This document shows, one piece after another, positions 13,599 through 20,852 of a stretch of DNA of 24,519 nucleotides (position 1 is the stretch's first letter; each line of letters begins with the position of its first letter). This DNA is from JAKQHY01 sp034429475 (GTDB taxonomy: Bacteria; Chloroflexota; Anaerolineae; B4-G1; SLSP01), in the NCBI GenBank assembly GCA_034429475.1, contig DAOUGD010000285.1, forward strand, positions 1-24,519, read 5' to 3'. The notes under the pieces were generated by a model. It saw only the letters and a list, made by a program, of their open reading frames with translations. It had not been told where the DNA came from and made no database searches. The translations under genes were made by a program, and so were the position numbers.

Positions 13599-15400
13599 TC
13601 CACCACCCCCTCCAGTTCCGCAATCACCGTTTCCGCTTCACGCACCAGATCGGCGACGCTGCGGCCGGCGGCGCCGGGGGCAAAGCGGCCGGAGTCGGCC
13701 CAATCGAGGCAGGCCAGCACGCGCGCGATCAGGGCCGGCGGCACGCCCCGTGCGGCGAGTGTCTGCTCAATGGCGTCGCGGGTGAAACCGGCGGGGGGCA
13801 GGTTGGCCTTGTCGCCCAGGTAGTGCGTGAGGGCGCGAGCGACGGCGGCATACGCAGCGTCAGCGTCCTGGTGAAGTTGCTTCTCAGCTTCCGCCAGGCG
13901 TTTGCGGGCCAGCTTCCGGGCGCGGAGCGTGCGCGCGTAGGCGACGTTCTGCGCCAACGTCTGCTGGCGGCGCGTCCAGCCCCACGTCCCCGCCACGGCG
14001 AGCAGCGGCAGAAACCAGCCCACCCAGTACAGCGGCGACGCCAACAGCGGCGCGCGCGCGCTCATCAGCACCGGCGGCGCGGCCTTGATGTGGCGGATAT
14101 CGCTGCCCAGCACCACCACATCCTGCTTGCCGTCGCCGATGACCACGGGGCCGGGCGCGGCAGCTTCCCCGGCGGCGACCGGCACGGCAATGGGCGCAGT
14201 GCTGGCCGTGCGATACATCCCGCCGGGGTCGAAGAAGACCAGGTTGAAACCGGGGATAGTCAGCGTGCCCTCGGTTTTGGGGACGAGCAGCCGCTCGAAG
14301 ACCTTTTCGCCCTGGATGGTGCTGCCCTGCTGGCCCACGTTGGTCGTCACTTTGGGATCGTAGACGCGCCAGCCGGGAAAAGCGTCCTCCGACAACGCAG
14401 TGGGATCGGGCAGCGCGTTGATGTTGCCCGCGCCCTTCACGCGCACGCGCAGCGTCACCGGCTCGTTGACGCGACCCTGAGTTGGCTCAACCTCGGCGGT
14501 GATCTCAAATTGGCCGACCGCACCCGCAAATCCATCGGGCGCGCCGGCGGGCAGCGCCTGCACGCTCACCGTGACGGCGTTGGTGGATAGCTCGAAGCCC
14601 TGGTTGAAGAAGTCGCCGGGCACCGAGAGCTTCGCTGGATTGAGGATCATGTCGCCGGTCGCCGTAGGGAACAGGGCGCGGCGCACTTCGGTGATCAGAT
14701 ATTGCCGCTGGCCGATAACCTGGTTAAATTGGGAGTTGGGCGAAAGATCGTAGCCCACAAAGCCGGTGAACTCCGGCCAATCCAGGCTCGGTTGGGAGTA
14801 GAAATTGACGGCCTGATAGAGCCGGAAGGTGTAGACGATCTGCTGCCCCACCACCGGCGCGGCATTGTCCACCTCGGCCTCGACGTAAAAATTCTGCGCA
14901 CCCAAGTCGGCGGGCGCAGAAAGGTCCGAAGGCGCCGTTCCGCCGGACTGCTGCGCGGGCGGCGCGGCCCCTGCCGTCACCTCCACCGTCACCGGCTGCG
15001 TCTGATAGGTTTGCCCGCCCACTTCGATGGAAATGGCGGGGATGGTCAACGCGCCGGTTTTGGTCGGCTGAAGTTGGTAGATGTAATTCACCTGTGACGA
15101 CGTTTTGCCGTTGATCATGCTGAACTGGCTGGACTGGCTGCTGCCCACCACCGCAAACCCATCCAACGCGGGCAGCGCGGGCCGCCCACTGCTGCGAAAC
15201 GTCCCCGCCAGCGTCAATTGCAATGTCAACAGTTGGTCAGAAGAGAGCGTAGCGCGATCCACGGTGGCCGTAAAAGTAATGTCACTCTGCGCCAAAACAG
15301 GAGAAACGGAAGCGAACAACAGTACGCACGCCAGAATACTGCGTATTGTGTATTGCGTATTGCGTGAAACGTGAAACGTGAAACGTGATGTGTGATTCAT
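13595..15400 (-). CDS. batD: BatD (aerotolerance-related exported protein)
   Basis: A 601-residue BatD family protein (PF13584). The signal peptide ends ACVLLFASVSPVLA|Q (about residue 37). Tandem immunoglobulin-like domains follow: TFTATVDRATLSSDQLLTLQ, then FAVVGSSQSSQFSMINGKTS and YIYQLQPTKTGALTIPAISI, which are hallmark BatD segments. A transmembrane helix (PLYWVGWFLPLLAVAGTWGW) and a helical cytoplasmic tail (LARKRLAEAEKQLHQDADAA) close it. The start is uncertain. The ATG at 15400 (MNHTSRFTFHVSR) lacks a good SD; a GTG at 15529 inside the previous gene would add 43 repeat-encoded residues. The stop overlaps the next gene's ATG. It is thought to act as the periplasmic scaffold for the Bat VWA proteins. 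Confidence 0.9.
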   Translation of the reverse strand: MNHTSRFTFHVSRNTQYTIRSILACVLLFASVSPVLAQSDITFTATVDRATLSSDQLLTLQLTLAGTFRSSGRPALPALDGFAVVGSSQSSQFSMINGKTSSQVNYIYQLQPTKTGALTIPAISIEVGGQTYQTQPVTVEVTAGAAPPAQQSGGTAPSDLSAPADLGAQNFYVEAEVDNAAPVVGQQIVYTFRLYQAVNFYSQPSLDWPEFTGFVGYDLSPNSQFNQVIGQRQYLITEVRRALFPTATGDMILNPAKLSVPGDFFNQGFELSTNAVTVSVQALPAGAPDGFAGAVGQFEITAEVEPTQGRVNEPVTLRVRVKGAGNINALPDPTALSEDAFPGWRVYDPKVTTNVGQQGSTIQGEKVFERLLVPKTEGTLTIPGFNLVFFDPGGMYRTASTAPIAVPVAAGEAAAPGPVVIGDGKQDVVVLGSDIRHIKAAPPVLMSARAPLLASPLYWVGWFLPLLAVAGTWGWTRRQQTLAQNVAYARTLRARKLARKRLAEAEKQLHQDADAAYAAVARALTHYLGDKANLPPAGFTRDAIEQTLAARGVPPALIARVLACLDWADSGRFAPGAAGRSVADLVREAETVIAELEGVVE

Positions 15401-15503
15401 AATGCCCAATTCGCCAACTCGCCGATCCGCTTTTTCGCTGACTCGCCGACTCGCTTTTTCGCCGATCCGCTTTTTCGCTGATCCGCTGATCCGCTTTTTC
15501 GCC
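15341..15503 (-). repeat. octamer/heptamer array between the BatC-like gene and batD
   Basis: In gene-sense order: a run of octamers (CGAAAAAG, CGGATCAG x2, CGAAAAAG, CGGATCGG, CGAAAAAG, CGAGTCGG, CGAGTCAG, CGAAAAAG, CGGATCGG, CGAGTTGG, CGAATTGG; about 15406-15503), then ATCACAC/TTCACGT x3-4 (15362-15397) and GCAATAC/ACAATAC (15341-15362). The batD signal peptide n-region (SRFTFHVSRNTQYTIR) is encoded in the last two blocks. Confidence 0.9.
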
Positions 15504-16367
15504 CTACCAATCCTCTTCCGGCGCCCCACCCGGCGCGCGGTAGACTTCCTGGAGTTTCTCCTGCAAGGTTTGGCTATCGCCCAACAAAGCCCGCAAAAGC
15601 TGCGCCGCCTGTTCGGGCGTCATCGGCTGCTCATCCCCGGCCTGTTGTTGCTCGCCCGGCTGCTCTTGCCCGTCTTGATTCTCCGATTCCTGATTCTGCT
15701 GTTGCTGGTTCTGCTGCTCTTGATTCTGCTGGTCTTGATTCTGTTGCTCCTGGTTCTGCTGCTCCTGATTTTGCTGTTCTTGATTCTGCTCTTCTTGATT
15801 CTCTGATTCTTGATTCTGTTGTTGCTCCTGATTCTGCTGCTCCTGCAACTTCTGCAACGCCAGTTCGAGGTTGACCTTGGCGTCGGCGTCGTCCGGGGTC
15901 AGGCGCAGCGCCTCTTTATAGGCGGCGATCGCCTGTTCCCACTGCTGCGCGTCGAAGTAAGCGTTGCCCAGATTGTACCACGCCTGCGCGGCCAGCGGCC
16001 CTTCCGCCGTCTTGAGCGACTGCTCGGTCTGCGCCAGCGCGCCCTCAACCTGCCCCTGGCGGTTGTAGGTGTTCGCTGCGTTGTAATACGGCTCCGGCAA
16101 GTCCGGCTCGGCGACCTGCGCCTGGCGATACGCCGTGAGCGCCTCGTCATACGCCTGCTTCTCAAATTGTTCGTTGCCCGCCTCGTTGTATTTCACCTCG
16201 TCGGACATACAGGCGGTCAGGAGGAAAAGAAGCAGGAGGCAGGAGGCAAGAAACGTGAAGCGTGAAACGTGAAACGTAGTCCGTAGTCCGTAGTCCGTAG
16301 TCCGTAGTCCGTTATTACGTATTACGCAATACGGAATACGGGATACGCGATATTCATCTTTCGCCAT
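15504..16367 (-). CDS. BatC-like TPR lipoprotein with Gln/Asn/Glu-rich tract
   Basis: A 287-residue lipoprotein. Repeat-encoded residues (VSRIPY, GLRTTDYGLRTT, FHVSRFTF) precede the core ASCLLLLFLLTAC with the lipidated Cys at 53. About three TPRs follow (YNEAGNEQFEKQAYDEALTA; EPYYNAANTYNRQGQVEGAL; AWYNLGNAYFDAQQWEQAI). Residues 176-248 are almost only Q, N and E, built on NQEQQ pentads, and a short helical end (PEQAAQLLRALLGD) closes the protein. BatC proteins are TPR partners of the Bat complex. The ATG at 16367 has GAGGAG 6 nt upstream, and that SD is itself part of a GAGTTAG/GAGTGAG heptamer block. The stop is 104 nt before the batD ATG. Confidence 0.85.
   Translation of the reverse strand: MAKDEYRVSRIPYCVIRNNGLRTTDYGLRTTFHVSRFTFLASCLLLLFLLTACMSDEVKYNEAGNEQFEKQAYDEALTAYRQAQVAEPDLPEPYYNAANTYNRQGQVEGALAQTEQSLKTAEGPLAAQAWYNLGNAYFDAQQWEQAIAAYKEALRLTPDDADAKVNLELALQKLQEQQNQEQQQNQESENQEEQNQEQQNQEQQNQEQQNQDQQNQEQQNQQQQNQESENQDGQEQPGEQQQAGDEQPMTPEQAAQLLRALLGDSQTLQEKLQEVYRAPGGAPEEDW
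15624..15842 (-). repeat. in-frame 15-bp repeats encoding NQEQQ pentads
   Basis: About 220 bp encode repeated NQEQQ, NQDQQ and NQESE units. The DNA shows TTGATTCTGCTGTTC-like 15-mers on the plus strand. Such tracts change copy number easily. The protein tract is probably a flexible, highly charged linker. Confidence 0.85.
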
Positions 16368-16392
16368 TCCTAACTCCTCACTCCTAACTCGC
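16217..16392 (-). repeat. heptamer array between the BatB-like and BatC-like genes
   Basis: In gene-sense order: GAGTTAG/GAGTGAG/GAGTTAG (16368-16392, carrying the BatB-like stop and the BatC-like SD), GTATTCC/GTATTGC/GTAATAC units (about 16312-16352), GGACTAC x5 (about 16276-16312), TTCACGT/TTCACGC (16250-16276), then CTCCTGC/TTCTTGC (about 16222-16250), which encodes the hydrophobic core of the signal peptide. Confidence 0.85.
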
Positions 16393-17397
16393 CTTCTTCC
16401 GCTCGTCCAACACCGTCTCCACCGTCAAGGCTAACAGGGCCGCGCCGGCGAACCAGGCGAAGCGTTCGACGCCTTCGACTTCGAACTGGCCCTCTTCCTC
16501 GCTTTCGCCGGAGGCCAGGCGGTCAATGGCGTCCACGATGTTGCCGATCTCTTCACCGCCCGCGCTGGCGCGGAAGTAGAGGCCGTTGGCGGCAGCCGTG
16601 ATGCGCTGCAAGGTGACTTCGTCCAGCTTCGAGAGCACCGTCTCGCCCTGAGCATCCTTCTGATAGCCGCTGATCGTCCCGTCGGCGGCGCGGAGGGGGA
16701 TCGGCTCGCCGGTGGGGGAGCCGAAGCCGATGGCGTGGATGATGACGCCCTGCGCGGCGGCGTCCTCGGCGGCCTTGAACGGGTCGCCCTCGTGCCCCTC
16801 GCCGTCGGTGAGCAGGAGGATGACGCGGCTCGTGACCCGGTCTTCCGGGAAGCCGTCCAACGCGACGCGCAGGGCTTCCTCCAACGCCGTGCCGGGCCGC
16901 GAGATCGAATCCGGCGTCGCGTCGTCCAGGAACATCCGCGCCGTGTAAAAGTCCGCCGTGAGGGGAAACTGCACGAAGGCCGCGCCGGAGAAGATCACCA
17001 CGCCGACTTCGTTGCCGCCCAGGCGATCCATCAGTTCTTCGATGGTAAGTTTGGCGCGGGTGAGGCGGTTGGGCTTGAGGTCTTCGGCCAGCATACTCGA
17101 TGACACATCCAACACCACCATCACCTCGACGCCTTGTTGGGACTTGACCATCAACTTCGTCCCCCAGCGCGGCCGCGCCAGCGCCACGACCAGCGACGTC
17201 AACGTCAACAGCCACAGCGCGGCCTTCCAGCGCCGCTTGCGCGCGCTCACGCTGGCGCCAAGTTGCGCCGCCAACGCCGGGTCGCCCCAACGCGCCCAAG
17301 CCGCGCGGCGACGCCGGGCGGCCCAAAGGAAGAAGAGCCAGGCAGCCGGAACCAGGCCTAGCCCGTATAAGTAGAATGGTTGTGCAAAATCCATCAT
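16384..17397 (-). CDS. BatB-like membrane protein with VWA domain
   Basis: A 337-residue VWA membrane protein, first gene of the operon. Two N-terminal helices (FYLYGLGLVPAAWLFFLW; LWLLTLTSLVVALARP) flank the WGDPALAAQL segment typical of the BatA/B family. The MIDAS is DVSSS (Asp97-Ser101), with the Thr in RPGTALEEAL and the Asp of ILLLTDGEGHEG. A C-terminal helix (FAWFAGAALLALTVETVL) precedes a short tail. KAS and the stop (GCG AGT TAG) are encoded by the heptamer block at 16368-16392. The ATG at 17397 lies 6 nt after a strong -10 box, so the transcript is probably leaderless; no SD is seen. The next gene starts 16 nt after the stop. Confidence 0.9.
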   Translation of the reverse strand: MMDFAQPFYLYGLGLVPAAWLFFLWAARRRRAAWARWGDPALAAQLGASVSARKRRWKAALWLLTLTSLVVALARPRWGTKLMVKSQQGVEVMVVLDVSSSMLAEDLKPNRLTRAKLTIEELMDRLGGNEVGVVIFSGAAFVQFPLTADFYTARMFLDDATPDSISRPGTALEEALRVALDGFPEDRVTSRVILLLTDGEGHEGDPFKAAEDAAAQGVIIHAIGFGSPTGEPIPLRAADGTISGYQKDAQGETVLSKLDEVTLQRITAAANGLYFRASAGGEEIGNIVDAIDRLASGESEEEGQFEVEGVERFAWFAGAALLALTVETVLDERKKAS

Positions 17398-17403
17398 GCC
17401 GGT

Positions 17404-17431
17404 TTTATACTATGTCCAAGATGACTGTCAA
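17404..17431 (-). promoter_or_regulatory. promoter of the Bat operon
   Basis: On the minus strand TTGACA (17431-17426), a 16-bp spacer and TATAAA (17409-17404) form a near-consensus promoter. The -10 ends 6 nt before the ATG at 17397, which predicts a leaderless mRNA. No comparable promoter was seen inside the operon. Confidence 0.82.
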
Positions 17432-17438
17432 ACCAATC

Positions 17439-17482
17439 GGCGCCCTGAAAATGCTGCAATCCCGGCACATTTCCAGGGCGCC
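17439..17482. other. hairpin in the divergent intergenic region
   Basis: GGCGCCCTG (17439-17447) pairs with CAGGGCGCC (17474-17482), and an AAATG/CATTT pairing continues inside. No T-run follows on either strand, so it is not an obvious terminator. It sits just upstream of the Bat promoter and could be an operator or a relic element. Confidence 0.5.
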
Positions 17483-17581
17483 AAAAGTAAGGAGGGTTAT
17501 TGATAGCTTACCATAACCACCGCCATCCGTCTTTAAGGTTGGCAACACAAAACCTTAAGAAAAGTTTAAAACCCGCTGCGC

Positions 17582-17610
17582 TTGCCGCACTGTCAAAATC
17601 GGGCTATACT
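17582..17610 (+). promoter_or_regulatory. promoter for the M42 peptidase-truD operon
   Basis: TTGCCG (17582-17587), a 17-bp spacer and TATACT (17605-17610). The gene's SD GGAGG is at 17641-17645. Confidence 0.6.
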
Positions 17611-17650
17611 TTGAGATAAATCACTCTATCTTAGCTAATTGGAGGCGGCA

Positions 17651-18691
17651 ATGCTCCCCACTATTCCTCTTAAGGAAACTGTAGCCTTTCTAATCAAGCT
17701 GCTCAACACCCCCAGCCCCACCGGCGACACCGGCGCGGCGATGCAGTACATCCAAAACGCCATCGGCGAACTGCCGCTGACCGTCGCCGTCACCCGCAAA
17801 GGCGGGTTGTTGCTCACCTGGGAGGGCGACGCCGCGCATCCCCGCGCGTTGACGGCGCACACGGACACGCTCGGCGCGATGGTGCGCCGCATCAAGAGCA
17901 ACGGGCGGCTGATGCTCACCCAGATCGGCGGGTACGACTGGCATTCGATAGAGGGCGAAGGCTGCACCGTCGTCACCGGCGACGGGCGCGCCTATCGCGG
18001 CAGCATCCTGCCCATCAAAGCGTCCGTTCACATCTACGGCGCGGAGGCGCGGGAGTTGGAGCGCAAAGCAGAGAATTACGAAGTCCGCCTGGACGCGCGC
18101 ACAGAGAACGCCGCGGATACGGAGGCGTTGGGGATCGCCGTGGGCGACTTCGTCACCCTCGATCCGCGCGTGGAAGTGAACGCCGGTTTCGTCCGCTCGC
18201 GGCACCTGGATGACAAGGCCGGCGTCGCCTGCATTTATGGCGCGCTGTTGGCGCTGCATCGGGCGGGATTGGCGCCGCGCTATCGCCTGGACGTGCTGGT
18301 TTCCAACTACGAGGAAGTAGGGCACGGCGCGGCGGCGGGGATTCCGGCAGATGTGGAAGCGTTGGTGGCGGTGGATATGGCCGCCGCCGGGGGCGAACAA
18401 AACTCCGACGAGTTCAGCGTGGGCATCTGCGCCAAAGATTCCGGCGGGCCGTATCACCTGGAGTTGCGCCGCCGCCTGGAGCAGTTGGCCGCCGACAACG
18501 CCATCCCCTACAAAGTGGACATCTACCCGTTCTACGGCTCCGACGGCGAAGCCGCGTGGCAAGCGGGCGCCGACCTCAAAGTCGCTCTCATCGGCCCCGG
18601 CGTGGACGCCTCGCATGCTTACGAGCGCACGCACGAGGCGTCGCTGGCAGCGACCGCGCAGTTAATTGTGGCGTATTTGTTGGCGGAATAA
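17651..18691 (+). CDS. M42-family metalloaminopeptidase
   Basis: A 346-residue peptidase of family M42 (glutamyl aminopeptidase/PepA-TET type), a cytoplasmic enzyme that trims peptides with two metal ions. Metal and catalytic residues are visible: ALTAHTDTLG (His70, Asp72), RHLDDKAGVA (Asp187/188), NYEEVGHG (Glu221 catalytic and Glu222), AVDMAAAG (Asp242) and ASHAYERTH (His322). The early PSPTGDTG motif is also typical. The ATG at 17651 is 5 nt after GGAGG; a TTG at 17639 would place the SD inside the gene. The stop TAA shares its last base with the truD ATG. Family members form large oligomers; substrate preference cannot be told. Confidence 0.93.
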   Translation: MLPTIPLKETVAFLIKLLNTPSPTGDTGAAMQYIQNAIGELPLTVAVTRKGGLLLTWEGDAAHPRALTAHTDTLGAMVRRIKSNGRLMLTQIGGYDWHSIEGEGCTVVTGDGRAYRGSILPIKASVHIYGAEARELERKAENYEVRLDARTENAADTEALGIAVGDFVTLDPRVEVNAGFVRSRHLDDKAGVACIYGALLALHRAGLAPRYRLDVLVSNYEEVGHGAAAGIPADVEALVAVDMAAAGGEQNSDEFSVGICAKDSGGPYHLELRRRLEQLAADNAIPYKVDIYPFYGSDGEAAWQAGADLKVALIGPGVDASHAYERTHEASLAATAQLIVAYLLAE

Positions 18692-19758
18692 TGAACTGGC
18701 AAATTCCCACCTTAACCGCCGACCTTCCCGGCGTGGGCGGCGTGATCCGCGCCGAGATTGAGGACTTCGTCGTCGAAGAAGTCCCGGCCTACGCACCATG
18801 CGGAGAGGGCGAACACACGTTCTTTGGTGTGGAGAAGCGCGACCTTTCCACGCCGATGTTAATCAAGCAGGTGGCGCGCGCCCTGGGCGTGGACGCGCGC
18901 GAGGTGAGCAGCGCAGGCTTGAAGGACGCGCGCGCCGTCGCCCGGCAGACGCTCTGCGTCCACGCCGTGCCGCCGGAGACGGTGCTGGCGCTGGAACTGG
19001 AGAACGCTCGCGTGCTATGGGCGGAGCGCCATACCAACAAGCTGCGCAGCGGCCACTTGAAGGGCAACCGCTTCACATTGCGCCTCCGCGACGTGTGCGC
19101 CGAGGCCGAGGCGCGCGCCGCCGCGATTTTGGCGGAACTCGACGCGCGCGGCGTCCCCAATGGCTACGGCCCGCAGCGGTTTGGGCAGCAGGGCAACAAC
19201 CACGAGATCGGATTGGCGATCCTGCGGAACGACCGGGAGGCAATGAAGGCATACAACGTTCACCATCTGCCGTGGCAGATGCGGGGCTTTATGGTCAGCG
19301 CGCTGCAATCGGCGCTGTTCAACCAGGTGGTGGCGGCGCGCATGGCCCAGGGGACTATGGACGATGTGTTGCCCGGCGACGTCGCCAAGAAGACGGAGAC
19401 GGGGGGCTTGTTCACGGTAGTGGATGTGGACGCCGAGCGCGCGCGCGTGAAGGCTTGGGAGATCAGCGCCACCGGGCCGATGTACGGCTTCAAGATGATG
19501 GCGGCGCAGGCCGCCGCCGGCGCGTTGGAAGCGCAAATTCTCGCGGAGAGCGGGATCGCCCTGGAAGATTTCCGCCGCGTCAAGGCCGACGGCAGCCGCC
19601 GCCCGCTGCGCTACCGCCCTGAAGGGTTGACGTGGCGCATGGAGAACGCGACGACGCTGGAAGTGGCGTTCTTCGCCCCCAAAGGCGCGTTCGCCACCAT
19701 GTTGCTGCGCGAATTGATGAAGAACGACACGGTCACGTTGCCGGAAGAAGCGGATTAG
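18691..19758 (+). CDS. truD: tRNA pseudouridine(13) synthase TruD
   Basis: A 355-residue TruD that converts uridine 13 of certain tRNAs to pseudouridine. Catalytic Asp79 lies in SSAGLKDARAVARQ, matching the family GxKDxxAxTxQ motif. IEDFVVEEVP near the N-terminus, KLRSGHLKGNRF, VPNGYGPQRFGQQGNN and the C-terminal RPLRYRPEGLTW block are also typical, with the TRUD insertion domain between. Length is normal. The ATG overlaps the M42 stop (TAATG), so translation is probably coupled; this linkage between a peptidase and an RNA modification enzyme looks incidental. A 20-bp hairpin follows. Confidence 0.96.
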   Translation: MNWQIPTLTADLPGVGGVIRAEIEDFVVEEVPAYAPCGEGEHTFFGVEKRDLSTPMLIKQVARALGVDAREVSSAGLKDARAVARQTLCVHAVPPETVLALELENARVLWAERHTNKLRSGHLKGNRFTLRLRDVCAEAEARAAAILAELDARGVPNGYGPQRFGQQGNNHEIGLAILRNDREAMKAYNVHHLPWQMRGFMVSALQSALFNQVVAARMAQGTMDDVLPGDVAKKTETGGLFTVVDVDAERARVKAWEISATGPMYGFKMMAAQAAAGALEAQILAESGIALEDFRRVKADGSRRPLRYRPEGLTWRMENATTLEVAFFAPKGAFATMLLRELMKNDTVTLPEEAD

Positions 19759-19770
19759 ACGTCTACAGAA

Positions 19771-19816
19771 ACGTGAGCCATGAGGCCTTTGCTATCAAAG
19801 GCCTCATGGCTCACGT
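19771..19816. terminator. bidirectional hairpin between truD and degV
   Basis: A perfect 20-bp stem (19771-19790 with 19797-19816), loop GCTATC, between convergent genes. T-tracts are weak on both sides (CTTAGTTT on the plus strand). Confidence 0.8.
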
Positions 19817-19822
19817 CTTAGT

Positions 19823-20674
19823 TTATACCGTGTAGAACACTACGCCCAGCGCACCAGGGCCAACGTGCGTCCCCACCACAGGGGTCAGCAGATTATGGGT
19901 GACTTGCAGCGGTTTAAGCTGTTGTTCCACCAGGTCGGTCATAAAACCCAGGTCTCCGTTGCCGCCAGTGTGCAGGATGGCGACGGTCGCAGGCGGACGC
20001 CCATTCACCTGTCCGGCAGCCACTTCGACCACCCGCTGGAGCGATTTGCGACGCAGGCGCACCTTTTCCAGCGACTCCACCCGGCCCTCCTTGAGCATCA
20101 AAATCGGCTTGAGACTCAATGCCGTCCCCAGGAACCGCGCCGCGCCGCCGATGCGCCCACCCCGGTGTAAATACTCTAACGTATCCACGGCAAAAAAGAC
20201 GTGCATCCCGTCTCGAAGTTGCGCCAGACGCGCCAGGAGGGTCTCCTTGGATGCGCCCTCACGGGCCATGCGCGCCGCTTCCAACGCCATCAACCCCGCG
20301 CCCATCGAGACCGAGCGCGAATCGAAGACGGTGATGTCCAGTTCGGGCATGTCCTGCTGCGCCAGCAGCGCCGACGCGCAGGTACCGCTCAACTCGGACG
20401 AGATGAAGATGCCGACGATGGTTTTTGTCTGAAAACGGCGGGCAACGTCGTCAAAAAAGGCCATAAACTCGCCGGCAGACGGCTGCGAGGTTTTGGGGAA
20501 GTCGGCACGTTCCTGCAACCAGCGATAGAACGTTTCCGCATCCAGCGTCTCACCATCTTTGTAAGACGCCTCGCCCCAGTGAACGTTGAGGGGGATCACC
20601 GGAATGTCCCACTCAGCCAGCACGTCGGCGGACAGCCCCGCCGTGCTATCGGTGACAATCACAATGCGTTCCAT
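19823..20674 (-). CDS. DegV-family fatty-acid-binding protein
   Basis: A 283-residue DegV protein. DegV/FakB proteins bind a fatty acid and present it to the FakA kinase. Family motifs are IVTDSTAGLSADV at the N-terminus, PKTSQPSAGEF, FISSELSGTCASA, DSRSVSMGAG and TLEYLHRGGRIGG, and a C-terminal VGTHVGPGALGV. The ATG at 20674 (MERIVIV) has AAGGAG 8 nt upstream; the open frame extends to 20812, but that part (FCVFCVFFCGV) is repeat-derived. plsY lies next to it on the same strand, and both act in phospholipid synthesis from fatty acids, so the pairing makes functional sense. No fakA homologue is in the window. Confidence 0.94.
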   Translation of the reverse strand: MERIVIVTDSTAGLSADVLAEWDIPVIPLNVHWGEASYKDGETLDAETFYRWLQERADFPKTSQPSAGEFMAFFDDVARRFQTKTIVGIFISSELSGTCASALLAQQDMPELDITVFDSRSVSMGAGLMALEAARMAREGASKETLLARLAQLRDGMHVFFAVDTLEYLHRGGRIGGAARFLGTALSLKPILMLKEGRVESLEKVRLRRKSLQRVVEVAAGQVNGRPPATVAILHTGGNGDLGFMTDLVEQQLKPLQVTHNLLTPVVGTHVGPGALGVVFYTV

Positions 20675-20716
20675 AAGAGCTTCTCCTTCAAACAAACATA
20701 AAAGATAAATTCTGAC

Positions 20717-20745
20717 TCCACAAAAAAACACACAAAACACACAGA
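20717..20745. repeat. 9-mer array upstream of degV
   Basis: CCACAAAAA, AACACACAA and AACACACAG form degenerate 9-base units resembling the CCACAGAGA array at 12503-12529. Confidence 0.4.
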
Positions 20746-20793
20746 ATAGAAAAAAACGAGACAACGGCCGCTTCCGAAAAATACGCAGTGTAG

Positions 20794-20819
20794 CGGGCGC
20801 ACATTGCACCATGCGCCCG
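20794..20819 (-). terminator. possible terminator downstream of plsY
   Basis: CGGGCGCA (20794-20801) pairs with TGCGCCCG (20812-20819). On the minus strand a T-run comes only about 17 nt later, so termination is uncertain. Confidence 0.4.
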
Positions 20820-20852
20820 TTGTTTTCAGCTTTTCGGCCGCGGCAATGCTAC

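Noticed and set aside
18556..18690. N-terminal extension of TruD into the M42 gene
   Set aside because: Overlaps the essential C-terminal metal-binding part of the peptidase; the ATG at 18691 begins the conserved TruD N-terminus.
20675..20812. N-terminal extension of DegV with a Cys/Phe-rich segment
   Set aside because: It precedes the conserved MERIVIVTDS start that has a good SD, and its sequence is produced by 9-mer repeats.
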